The notes: generated by a model not told the origin, from the letters alone. 15,090 nucleotides of DNA from Oscillospiraceae bacterium (GCA_017458025.1 JAFTGG010000066.1:1-15090), one strand, 5' to 3'; shown: positions 6,292 through 13,601, counted from the stretch's first letter. Numbers and translations: made by a program.

Positions 6292-6325
6292 GTGATTCAC
6301 GGGCGTTTCGGCGCCCGTGAATCAC
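6292..6325. repeat. 34-base perfect inverted repeat at the transcription start
   Basis: Fourteen bases at 6292-6305 pair perfectly with 6312-6325 around a 6-base centre. The outer arms are GTGATTCAC and GTGAATCAC, each itself a near-perfect small dyad (GTGA-x-TCAC). It abuts the -10 box and has no T-run after it, so it is not a standard terminator. It could be a double operator for a repressor or a 5'-end RNA hairpin. Confidence 0.7.
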
Positions 6326-6351
6326 ATGTAGAGAAAAAGCGGGTGCTCGCA

Positions 6352-7425
6352 ATGTCTGACTTCAAAGCGTTTCTCCGGCGCAAAAACATCGAATTTTCCG
6401 CCAAGCGCTACGGTATCGGCGCGCTCGGCGCGATGGCGCAGGGCCTGTTCTGTTCGCTGCTTATCGGCATGATCATTCGCACGCTGGGGCAGCAGCTCGG
6501 CGCGCAGTTTCTGACTGACATCGGCACCTACGCGATGGCGGTCTCCGGCCCCGCGATGGCGGTCGCCATCGGCTATGCGCTGCAAGCGCCGCCGATGGTG
6601 CTGTTCTCGCTCGCGGCGGTGGGCTGGGCGGCGAACGCCGAGGGCGGCGCGGGCGGCCCGCTGGCGGTGCTCGTCATCGCCATCGTCGCCGCGGAGTGCG
6701 GCAAGGCGGTCAGCAACGAGACGAAGGTCGATATCCTTGTCACGCCCGCCGCGACCATTCTCGTCGGCGTTGCGCTGGCGAAGTGGATCGCGCCGCCCAT
6801 CGGCACGGCGGCGAGCGCGTTCGGCCTTGTCATCGACGAGGCGACGAGGCTCCGGCCGTTCTCGATGGGCGTCGCCGTGTCGGTGCTCGTCGGCGTCGCG
6901 CTGACGCTGCCCATTTCGTCCGCGGCGATCTGCTCCGTGTTGGGGCTGACCGGCCTCGCCGGCGGCGCGGCGGTGGCGGGTTGCTGCGCGCAGATGGTCG
7001 GCTTCGCCGTCATGTCGTTCCGCGAGAACAAGTGGGGCGGCCTCGTTTCGCAAGGGCTCGGCACGTCGATGCTTCAGATGCCGAACATTGTCAAAAACCC
7101 GCGCGTCTGGATCGCGCCCATTGTGACGAGCGCCGTCACCGGCCCCATTGCGACCTGCGTGTTCGGGTTGGAAATGAACGGCGCGCCCATCAATTCCGGC
7201 ATGGGCACCTGCGGCCTCTGCGGCCCCATCGGCGTCTGGACAGGCTGGCTCGCGCCGAGCGAGGACGCGCTCGCCAAGGGCGCGGCGGCAATTTCGCCCA
7301 CCGCCTTCGACTGGCTGGGGCTGATCCTCATCAGCATCGTCCTGCCCGCGGTGCTCTGCCCGATCATCAACGGGGTCTGCCGGAAGCTGGGCTGGGTGAA
7401 GGACGGCGACCTGACGCTCGCGTGA
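6352..7425 (+). CDS. PTS EIIC-type membrane permease (PTS_EIIC_2-like), stand-alone
   Basis: The 357-residue product is a multi-pass membrane protein with roughly eight to ten hydrophobic segments rich in Gly and Ala. Its pattern is that of the PTS_EIIC_2 family: NIEFSAKRYGIGALGAMAQGLF at the start, then the GYALQAPPMVLFS and NETKVDILVTPAATILVG stretches, and FGLEMNGAPINSGMGTCG with GPIGVWTGW later. Such proteins are annotated as sugar-specific IIC permeases, but no EIIA or EIIB gene is present here, so it may use partners from elsewhere or work without phosphotransfer. ATG 6352 is chosen as the match to the family start, although its ribosome site is weak; GTG 6343 is an alternative. The neighbours suggest a sugar or nucleoside-related substrate, which is inference. 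Confidence 0.85.
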   Translation: MSDFKAFLRRKNIEFSAKRYGIGALGAMAQGLFCSLLIGMIIRTLGQQLGAQFLTDIGTYAMAVSGPAMAVAIGYALQAPPMVLFSLAAVGWAANAEGGAGGPLAVLVIAIVAAECGKAVSNETKVDILVTPAATILVGVALAKWIAPPIGTAASAFGLVIDEATRLRPFSMGVAVSVLVGVALTLPISSAAICSVLGLTGLAGGAAVAGCCAQMVGFAVMSFRENKWGGLVSQGLGTSMLQMPNIVKNPRVWIAPIVTSAVTGPIATCVFGLEMNGAPINSGMGTCGLCGPIGVWTGWLAPSEDALAKGAAAISPTAFDWLGLILISIVLPAVLCPIINGVCRKLGWVKDGDLTLA

Positions 7426-7433
7426 GCGGGCGC

Positions 7434-7458
7434 GAAAGCCGCTGATACAGCGGCTTTC
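7434..7458 (+). terminator. Hairpin after the permease gene, without a T-run
   Basis: A perfect 10-bp stem pairs 7434-7443 with 7449-7458 around GATAC, 9 bases after the permease stop codon. The sequence that follows is not T-rich, so it may only weaken transcription or protect the 3' end of the message. Confidence 0.45.
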
Positions 7459-7472
7459 AGCGGAAATGGGGA

Positions 7473-7501
7473 TTGACTTTCTCCGGCTGTTTCGATAAAC
7501 T
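7473..7501 (+). promoter_or_regulatory. yjjI-yjjW promoter
   Basis: A -35 TTGACT (7473-7478) and a -10 TAAACT (7496-7501) have a 17-base spacer, about 40 bases before the yjjI start. This gives the glycyl radical enzyme pair its own transcript, possibly with read-through from the permease gene. No FNR- or cre-type site was recognised. Confidence 0.7.
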
Positions 7502-7540
7502 GAAGGACACGGTTAATATGAGAAAAGGAGCGTTGTCATT

Positions 7541-9064
7541 ATGAGTCAGGTTTTGGACATTATTCAGGACGAGACCTTAACGTATCATCAGGAGGTGCTG
7601 GCGCTGGCGCGCCTCGGCGAGAGCACGGATACCACCACGCTGCGCTACAGCGACGATTATTACCGCGCCAAGGAGAAGATGGCGCTTTGCGACCTGAACG
7701 AGGGCCCCATGCCCTACCGTCCGCGCTATATCTGTCCGGACTATGAGCTGCTGTTCCGCAAGGGCTGCAAATTCTTGGAGCTTGAGCCGCCCACCGACCT
7801 GCTGGAGGCGGTCAACGCGCTGGAGATTTTTTACGCGCACGTCCCGTCCATCACGAGCTTTCCGGTCTACCTCGGCGACCTCGACAAGCTGCTGGAGCCG
7901 TTCGTCGTCAAGGAGGACCGCGCGTTTGCCAAGAAGGTGCTGCGATTGTTCCTGCTGCAAATCGACAAGGTGCTGACCGACTCGTTCGTCCACGCGGACA
8001 TCGGTCCGGAGGACAGCGTCACCGGCCGTATCCTGCTGGAGCTGACCGAGGAGATGCAGCTCGCCGTGCCGAACCTGACGCTCAAGTACGACCCCGAGCG
8101 CACCAGTCAGGACTTTGCCTTGGCGTGTATCAAGTGCATGCTCAAGACCGCCAAGCCGTCGTTCGCGAACCACCGCATGTTCACTGAGGAGTGGGGCGAG
8201 GACTACGCCATCGCATCCTGCTACAACGGCCTCAAGAAGGCGGGCGGCGGCTACACGCTGCCGCGCATGCGCCTCTATGAGTGCTCGCTCGACGCCAAGA
8301 GCCCCGAGGACTTTCTTGAGCGCGTGTTGCCGTACTATATGGATTTGCAGCTTGAGTACATGGACAAGCGCGTCAAGTTCATCGTGGAGCAGTCCACGTT
8401 CTTCAAGCACAACTTCCTCGTTACCGAGGGCTTTGTCAAGCAGGAGAACTTCACCGGCATGTTCGGCCTCGTCGGCCTCGCCGAGTGCTGCAATCACCTG
8501 CTGGGCATCGAGGACAAGAAGAAGGGCTTCGGCCTGAACAAAGAGGCGACCGCGCTCGGCGTGAAGATCATGGACCGCATCGAGTCCTACGTCGCTGCGC
8601 ACGAGGCGCCCTACTGCGAGGGCTTCGGCCATCGCTACCGCCTGCACGCGCAGGTCGGCATCGACACCGACGGCATGGACGACGCGCCCGGTACGCGTAT
8701 CCCCATCGGCGTCGAGCCGACGATGCTCGAACAGCTCGAGGTCAACGAGCAGTTCCACAAGTATTTCCCCACCGGCACCGGCGACATCTTCAAGTTCGAG
8801 GAAACCTACCTCAAAACGCCGGAGGCGATCCTGCCCATCATCAAGGGCTCGCTCGCGAACGGCCTGCGTTACTTCAGCGGGTATCTGGAGAACAACGACG
8901 TGGTGCGCGTCACGGGCTACCTCGTGAAGAAGTCCGAGATCGAGAAGCTCAGCGCGCGCAAGCAGTCGCTCAACAACGTCACGGTGTTCGGCAAGGGCGC
9001 GCAGGACGGCGGCCACGCGCTCGACCGCAGAGTGCAAAAAGATGGCGAGCTTCGCGCCGGTTAA
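7541..9064 (+). CDS. yjjI: Glycyl radical enzyme, YjjI family
   Basis: Glycyl radical enzymes carry a protein radical on a C-terminal glycine, made under anaerobic conditions by a radical SAM activase, and use an active-site thiyl radical on the substrate. This 507-residue product is near the length I recall for E. coli YjjI (about 516). The radical motif is RVTGY, with G459 47 residues before Y-tail end. The likely thiyl loop is GLVGLAECCN, with adjacent C316 and C317; this resembles the finger loop of anaerobic ribonucleotide reductase more than pyruvate formate-lyase. No reaction is known to me for the family. It has AAAAGGAG upstream of the ATG and overlaps yjjW by 23 bases. Its place beside deoC, deoD and a nucleoside importer suggests a nucleoside- or deoxyribose-derived substrate. 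Confidence 0.93.
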   Translation: MSQVLDIIQDETLTYHQEVLALARLGESTDTTTLRYSDDYYRAKEKMALCDLNEGPMPYRPRYICPDYELLFRKGCKFLELEPPTDLLEAVNALEIFYAHVPSITSFPVYLGDLDKLLEPFVVKEDRAFAKKVLRLFLLQIDKVLTDSFVHADIGPEDSVTGRILLELTEEMQLAVPNLTLKYDPERTSQDFALACIKCMLKTAKPSFANHRMFTEEWGEDYAIASCYNGLKKAGGGYTLPRMRLYECSLDAKSPEDFLERVLPYYMDLQLEYMDKRVKFIVEQSTFFKHNFLVTEGFVKQENFTGMFGLVGLAECCNHLLGIEDKKKGFGLNKEATALGVKIMDRIESYVAAHEAPYCEGFGHRYRLHAQVGIDTDGMDDAPGTRIPIGVEPTMLEQLEVNEQFHKYFPTGTGDIFKFEETYLKTPEAILPIIKGSLANGLRYFSGYLENNDVVRVTGYLVKKSEIEKLSARKQSLNNVTVFGKGAQDGGHALDRRVQKDGELRAG

Positions 9065-9884
9065 CAAGATCATTCCGTTTTCCAATGTGGACGGTCCGGG
9101 CAACCGCACGTCGATCTTCTTTCAGGGCTGCTGCTTCGACTGCCTGTTCTGCCACAATCCCGAGACGATCCATCTGTGCGTCCACTGCGGCGACTGCGTC
9201 AAGACCTGCCCCGCCGGGGCGCTGCGCCTGCGGGACGGGCGCGTGACGTGGGACGATAAGGCGTGCGTCAACTGCGACGCCTGCCTCAAGACCTGCACGC
9301 ACGGCGCGTCGCCCAAGGTGCGGCAGATGTCGGTGGAGGACGTGCTGCGCGAGATCGACCGGGCGCTGCCGTATATCGACGGCGTCACCTGCTCCGGCGG
9401 GGAGTGTACGCTGCGCAACGACTTCATGATCGAGCTGTTCGCAGAGGTGCAAAAGCGCGGCAAGACCTGTCTCGTCGACTCCAACGGCTCGTTCGACTTT
9501 GAAAAGGACCCGCGTATCCTCGCCGTCTGCGACGGCGTGATGCTCGACGTCAAGGCGGTGGACGCGGCGTGGAGCCGCGAGCTGGTTTCCTTTGCGCCGG
9601 ATCTGGTGCTCCGCAATCTCGACTATCTGCTGCGAGCCGGCAAGCTGTACGAGGCGCGCACGATCATCTTTCCGGATCGCGACAGGGAAAATGAGGAGAC
9701 CGTCCGCTATGTGGCGGAGCATATCGGCGACGGCTGCTTTTACAAGCTCATTCGCTACCGTCCCTTCGGCGTACGCGAGGCGAATATTCCGCGCATGGGC
9801 GAGTTCACGACGGACGCGGAGTACGCCGAGCGCTACGCGCGGCTCGCGCGCAGCCTCGGCGCGTCGAAGGCATATGTTGTCTGA
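9042..9884 (+). CDS. yjjW: Glycyl radical enzyme activase, YjjW family (radical SAM)
   Basis: This 280-residue radical SAM protein would cleave S-adenosylmethionine to make the glycyl radical on YjjI. It shows the radical SAM cluster motif C30-x3-C34-x2-C37 within GCCFDCLFCHN. After it comes a ferredoxin-like insert with two four-cysteine sets, C46/C49/C52/C56 and C75/C78/C81/C85, typical of activases other than PflA. The GGE motif (residues 119-121, in TCSGGECTL) contacts the methionine part of SAM. The start ATG 9042 lies inside yjjI in another frame and has little Shine-Dalgarno sequence, so translation is probably coupled to yjjI. It ends just before a very strong terminator. The pairing with yjjI in the same order of enzyme then activase makes the assignment firm. 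Confidence 0.94.
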   Translation: MASFAPVNKIIPFSNVDGPGNRTSIFFQGCCFDCLFCHNPETIHLCVHCGDCVKTCPAGALRLRDGRVTWDDKACVNCDACLKTCTHGASPKVRQMSVEDVLREIDRALPYIDGVTCSGGECTLRNDFMIELFAEVQKRGKTCLVDSNGSFDFEKDPRILAVCDGVMLDVKAVDAAWSRELVSFAPDLVLRNLDYLLRAGKLYEARTIIFPDRDRENEETVRYVAEHIGDGCFYKLIRYRPFGVREANIPRMGEFTTDAEYAERYARLARSLGASKAYVV

Positions 9885-9885
9885 C

Positions 9886-9921
9886 AAAAAGAACCACGGC
9901 CAATCGGCCGTGGTTCTTTTT
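9886..9921. terminator. Bidirectional terminator between yjjW and the ABC importer
   Basis: A perfect 16-bp stem pairs 9886-9901 with 9906-9921 around the loop AATC. It is bordered by five A on the left and five T on the right, so it has a U-run in either direction. It lies between the stop codons of two converging genes, 1 base after yjjW and 7 bases after the permease gene on the other strand. Confidence 0.95.
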
Positions 9922-9928
9922 GCGGTTG

Positions 9929-10873
9929 TTATTTTGACTTGATATACGGCTTGCCGTTCGCGGCCGGAACGCGGGACTTGCCGACGAACAGGATCAGCAC
10001 GATGACCGTGACCACATAGGGGATCATGGACAGCAACTGCATGTTCACGCCGGACGAGCCGCCCAGCACGACCTTGAGGCCGGAGCAGAAGCCGAAGAGC
10101 AGGCAGCCCAGCAGCGCGCCCTGCGGGCGGAACTTGCCGAAGATGACCGCCGCGATGGCGATGAAGCCCTGGCCGACGATGGAGATCGGGCGGAACTGCG
10201 TCGAGATCGCCATCGTGACGCAGGCGCCGCCGAGACCGGACAGGAAACCGGAAATGCACACGCACCAGAAGCGCATGGACAGCACGTTGATGCCGAGCGT
10301 CTCGCACGCCTGGGGATGCTCGCCGCAGGCGCGCAGGCGCAGGCCGAAGCGGGTTTTGTAGAATATGAACCACACCAGCAGCGTCGCGAGGAAGACCAGG
10401 TATGTGCTGGCGTAGGTCGCGAACACGTTGTCCATGAACCGGCCGAACACCGTGGAGGTGTCGAACACGTCGCGAAACAGCCGCGGGATCTTCATGCTCG
10501 CCTCCAGCGGAATGGTGTCCGTGGAGTCGAACATGACGCGGGCGATCATGATGACGATGCCGGGGCCGAGCATGTTGATCGCGGTACCGGCGATGGTCTG
10601 GTCCGCGCCGAGGCGGACGGTGGCGAGCGCGTGGAGCGCGCCGAACAGCATGCCCGCGAGGCCGCCGCAGAAAAAGCCGATCCACGGGTTGCCGGTGAAG
10701 TACGCGACGACCGTGCCGGTGAACGCGCCGGCGGTCATCATGCCCTCAATGCCGATGTTGACGACGCCGGACACCTCGGAGAAGCAGGAGCCCAGCGCGG
10801 CGTACAGCAGCGGCGTGGTGTAGATCAGGGTGGCATAGAGGATAATGCCGAGACTGTTGATGAAGTTCGTCAT
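9929..10873 (-). CDS. Nucleoside-type ABC transporter permease (NupQ/YufQ-like)
   Basis: This 314-residue inner-membrane protein has eight to ten hydrophobic segments and belongs to the BPD_transp_2 group of ABC permeases. The N-terminal part carries SEVSGVVNIGIEGMMTAGAF, the group's E-G signature, and the central part shows RLGADQTIAGTAINML and GLRLRACGEHPQACETLGINV, both typical of the second permease of BMP-type nucleoside importers. Its ATG overlaps the stop of the upstream permease gene (ATGA, 10870-10873) and has AAAGGAGG about 10 bases upstream. It is the last gene of an ATPase-permease-permease operon that ends at the shared terminator at 9886-9921. Nucleoside specificity is inferred from the family and from deoC/deoD nearby. 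Confidence 0.92.
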   Translation of the reverse strand: MTNFINSLGIILYATLIYTTPLLYAALGSCFSEVSGVVNIGIEGMMTAGAFTGTVVAYFTGNPWIGFFCGGLAGMLFGALHALATVRLGADQTIAGTAINMLGPGIVIMIARVMFDSTDTIPLEASMKIPRLFRDVFDTSTVFGRFMDNVFATYASTYLVFLATLLVWFIFYKTRFGLRLRACGEHPQACETLGINVLSMRFWCVCISGFLSGLGGACVTMAISTQFRPISIVGQGFIAIAAVIFGKFRPQGALLGCLLFGFCSGLKVVLGGSSGVNMQLLSMIPYVVTVIVLILFVGKSRVPAANGKPYIKSK

Positions 10874-11994
10874 GCCTTGTCACCCTCCTTTGCTTTGTCC
10901 GCCCCCGCGGGAGGCGCGGCTTGCGGTTTTTTCTGAAAGCGCTTGAGATTCGTAAAGATCACGGAAATGGCGATGAAGAACACCACCGTGCCGACGATGA
11001 CGTTGACCAACTGCGTCGGCGCGCCCACGAGGTTGAGCTTGCTGCCGCCGTAGATCAGCGCGCCGTAGAAGATACCGGCGATGAACACGCCGAAGGGATT
11101 CGAGATACCCATCAGGGCGACCACGATGCCGGCGAAGCCGAAGCCCTCCTGCGAGGAGAAGACCGAGATACGGCCGCCCATGCCCATCAGCTGCAAGGAG
11201 CCGGCGAGACCGGCGAGCGCGCCGGAGATGGCGAGCGCCGTGAGGATCGAGCGGTTGACGTTGATGCCGCCGTACTCCGCGGCGAACTTATTTGAACCCA
11301 CCGCTTTGAGCTCGTAGCCGAGCGTGGTCTTTTCAATGATATACCAGACGAGGACCGTCATGGCGATCGCCACCAGAATGCCCCAGTTGGCGGTGGGGGC
11401 GAGGCCCGCGCGGCTGATGAAATCCTGCGAGAGCAGCGTGCGCGCGTTTTCGGAGATGTTCTTCGTCGCCTCGGCGCTGCCGTCGGAGTGAATAGCGGGA
11501 ATGCCGGCGATGAAGTTGCTCAGATAGAAGGCGATCCAGTTGAACATAATCATGCTCAGCACTTCGTTGATGCCCCACTTGGTTTTGAGAAAGCCCACGA
11601 CGACGCCCCAGAGCGCGCCCGCCGCCATCGCGGCGAGGAAGCACAGCGGGATCAGCAGGAGCTTGGGAAGGCTGCCGAGCAGAATACCCACCACGGCGGC
11701 GGACATCGAGCCGATGACGAACTGCCCCTCCGCGCCGATATTAAACACGCCCGTTTTAAAGGAGAACGCCACGGACAGGCCGGCGACAATGTAGGGGATC
11801 GCGTAAACGATGACGTAAGAGAAGCCCTTGACGCCCGTCACGCTCGAAAGCAGGCGCCCGTATGCGTCGCCCACGGACACGCCGAGGATCGCGAGGAAGA
11901 CGGCGCCGACCAGAAAGCCGAGAATGATGGAGAGAATGGTGTGGATAAATTGGTTTTCCGAGACCACATCCCAAAAGCCCTTTTTCTTAGTCAT
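10870..11994 (-). CDS. Nucleoside-type ABC transporter permease (NupP/YufP-like)
   Basis: The 374-residue product is the larger permease of the importer, with a cytoplasmic N-terminus (MTKKKGFWDVVSENQF), about ten hydrophobic segments, and the signature FNIGAEGQFVIGSM. It also has WGINEVLSMIMFNWIA and GYELKAVGSNKFAAEYGGINV, matching the first permease of BMP-family systems. A large outward loop with FIAGIPAIHSDGSAEATKN separates the middle helices. ATG 11994-11992 is chosen because AGGAGGTG lies just before it; an in-frame GTG at 12003 falls inside that ribosome site. It overlaps the ATPase gene by 8 bases and the next permease by 4, which indicates tight translational coupling. Confidence 0.93.
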   Translation of the reverse strand: MTKKKGFWDVVSENQFIHTILSIILGFLVGAVFLAILGVSVGDAYGRLLSSVTGVKGFSYVIVYAIPYIVAGLSVAFSFKTGVFNIGAEGQFVIGSMSAAVVGILLGSLPKLLLIPLCFLAAMAAGALWGVVVGFLKTKWGINEVLSMIMFNWIAFYLSNFIAGIPAIHSDGSAEATKNISENARTLLSQDFISRAGLAPTANWGILVAIAMTVLVWYIIEKTTLGYELKAVGSNKFAAEYGGINVNRSILTALAISGALAGLAGSLQLMGMGGRISVFSSQEGFGFAGIVVALMGISNPFGVFIAGIFYGALIYGGSKLNLVGAPTQLVNVIVGTVVFFIAISVIFTNLKRFQKKPQAAPPAGADKAKEGDKA

Positions 11995-13510
11995 GCTTCG
12001 CACCTCCTCCCGCCATCATCAATCCGAGGTCGTTTTCGTTCGCGTCCTTGCCGGGAATGGAGTTGACGATCTGACCGTCGAAGATGACGTCGATGATATC
12101 GGACAGGCTCATGATCTCGTCCAGCTCGAAGGAGACCAGCAGCACCGCCTTGCCCTTGTTGCGCTGCTCCACGATGTACTTGTGGACGTACTCGATCGCG
12201 CCCACGTCCAGACCGCGGGTGGGGTTGACGGCGATCAGCAGGTCCTTGTCGTTCTGCACCTCGCGGGCGATGATGACCTTCTGCTGGTTGCCGCCGGAGA
12301 GCGTTCCCGCCGGACGCTTCTCGCTGCTTCTCGGACGGATATCGTAGTGCTCGATGGACTCGCTTGCGTGGCTGAAGATGGGCTCGCGCTGCAAAACGCC
12401 CTTCTTGGAGAACGGGTCCTTGTCGTAGTTCTGCAGGATCAGGTTGTCCTCGATGGAAAAGTCCAGCACGAGGCCGTGCTTCTGGCGGTCGGCGGGAATG
12501 GAGCTGACGCCGTGTACGAAGCCGAAGTGCGGCGGCTTGTTGAACACGTCGACGCCGTTCACGAGCACCTGGCCGGATTCGCCCTTGCGCAGGCCCGTGA
12601 TGACCTCGACCAGCTCCGTCTGGCCGTTGCCGTCGATGCCGGCGATGCCGACGATCTCGCCGCGGCGCACCTGCAGGTTGAGGCCCTTGACGATCTCGAC
12701 GCCGCGGTAGTCCTTGCAGCGCAGGTCCTTGACGTCCAGCACGACCTCGCCCGGCGTCTGCTCGGGTTTATCGACCTTGAACGTGACCTTGCGGCCGACC
12801 ATCATGCTGGCGAGGTCGTTCTCGTCCACCTTTTCCACGTCCACGGTGTCGATGTACTTGCCCATGCGAATAATGGTGCAAAAGTCCGCCGACTCCTTGA
12901 TCTCCTTGAGCTTGTGGGTGATGAGAATGATGCTCTTGCCGTCGGCGGTCAGGTTGTGCATGATCTCGATCAGCTCCACGATCTCCTGCGGCGTGAGCGA
13001 GGAGGTCGGCTCGTCGAGGATCAGGATCTCCGCGCCGCGATACAGCGCCTTGAGGATCTCGACGCGCTGCTGCATGCCGACGGAAATGTCCTCGATCCTG
13101 GCGTCCGGATCAATGGACAGGCCGTAGCGCTCGGAGATCTCCACCACGTTCCTGCGCGCGGTCTCCATATCGAGCGCGACGCCCTTGCGCGGCTCCGTGC
13201 CAAGGACGATGTTTTCCGTTACGGTGAAGGGCTGGACCAGCATGAAGTGCTGGTGGACCATGCCGATCCCCGCGTCGATCGCGTCGCGGGGATTGTCCAT
13301 CACGATCTTCTGCCCCTTGACCAGAATGTCGCCGGAGGTGGGCTTGAGCAGGCCGTAGAGCTGGTTCATCAGCGTGGACTTGCCCGCGCCGTTCTCGCCC
13401 AGGATCGCGTGGATATCGCCTTTGTGGACGGTGAGGTTGATGCCGTCATTGGCGGTAAAGTCGCCGAATTTCTTGACGATGTTCCGCATTTCGATGACGG
13501 GGGTGCTCAT
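11987..13510 (-). CDS. Nucleoside-type ABC transporter ATPase, two cassettes (NupO/YufO-like)
   Basis: This 507-residue cytoplasmic protein energises the importer and holds two fused ABC domains. The first has Walker A GENGAGKST (residues 38-46), signature ISVGMQQR and Walker B LILDEPTSSL. The second has a degenerate Walker A (GIDGNGQTEL), signature LSGGNQQK and a Walker B-like LLIAVNPTRGLD without the catalytic glutamate, as is usual for the second half in this group (also RbsA- and MglA-type proteins). The start is taken at ATG 13510-13508, giving MSTPVIEMRNI, with AAAGGA about 10 bases upstream. A TTG at 13531 with AGGGGG before it would add seven residues and cannot be excluded. It leads a three-gene operon with the two permeases and has its own weak promoter downstream of the lipoprotein gene. 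Confidence 0.95.
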   Translation of the reverse strand: MSTPVIEMRNIVKKFGDFTANDGINLTVHKGDIHAILGENGAGKSTLMNQLYGLLKPTSGDILVKGQKIVMDNPRDAIDAGIGMVHQHFMLVQPFTVTENIVLGTEPRKGVALDMETARRNVVEISERYGLSIDPDARIEDISVGMQQRVEILKALYRGAEILILDEPTSSLTPQEIVELIEIMHNLTADGKSIILITHKLKEIKESADFCTIIRMGKYIDTVDVEKVDENDLASMMVGRKVTFKVDKPEQTPGEVVLDVKDLRCKDYRGVEIVKGLNLQVRRGEIVGIAGIDGNGQTELVEVITGLRKGESGQVLVNGVDVFNKPPHFGFVHGVSSIPADRQKHGLVLDFSIEDNLILQNYDKDPFSKKGVLQREPIFSHASESIEHYDIRPRSSEKRPAGTLSGGNQQKVIIAREVQNDKDLLIAVNPTRGLDVGAIEYVHKYIVEQRNKGKAVLLVSFELDEIMSLSDIIDVIFDGQIVNSIPGKDANENDLGLMMAGGGAKHD

Positions 13511-13562
13511 GTCCACATGTTCCTTTGCCAAATAGATCGCCCCCTTGTCTGTGAATAATAAT

Positions 13563-13591
13563 ATTGTACCATACCGGAATACATTTTTCTA
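13563..13591 (-). promoter_or_regulatory. Weak promoter for the ABC ATPase-permease operon
   Basis: On the minus strand a good -10 TACAAT (13563-13568) and a weak -35 TAGAAA (13586-13591) are separated by 17 bases, about 50 bases before the ATPase start. It lies just after the terminator of the lipoprotein gene and would give the transporter core its own lower-level transcript, in addition to any read-through. Confidence 0.6.
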
Positions 13592-13601
13592 CATAAAATT
13601 G

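Noticed and set aside
6292..6351. A GTG at 6292 as start of the EIIC-type permease.
   Set aside because: It lies at the first base of the inverted repeat, directly after the -10 box and before the expected transcription start, and has no ribosome site. The ATG at 6352 gives a normal N-terminus.
7434..7458. Calling the hairpin after the permease gene a riboswitch or attenuator for yjjI.
   Set aside because: It lies upstream of the yjjI promoter and is a simple 10-bp stem with no alternative pairing that I could find.
7577..9109. A long open frame on the minus strand (510 codons) opposite yjjI, and similar long frames at 106-1557, 4316-5575, 8979-10685 and 11828-13558.
   Set aside because: They mirror strong genes on the other strand, have compositions rich in Arg, Ala, Asp and His typical of antisense frames in GC-rich DNA, and match no family I recognise.
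12200..12240. Second ATPase cassette lacks the catalytic glutamate after its Walker B strand (AVNPTRGLD).
   Set aside because: Degenerate second cassettes are normal in this group of double ATPases, as in RbsA- and MglA-type proteins.
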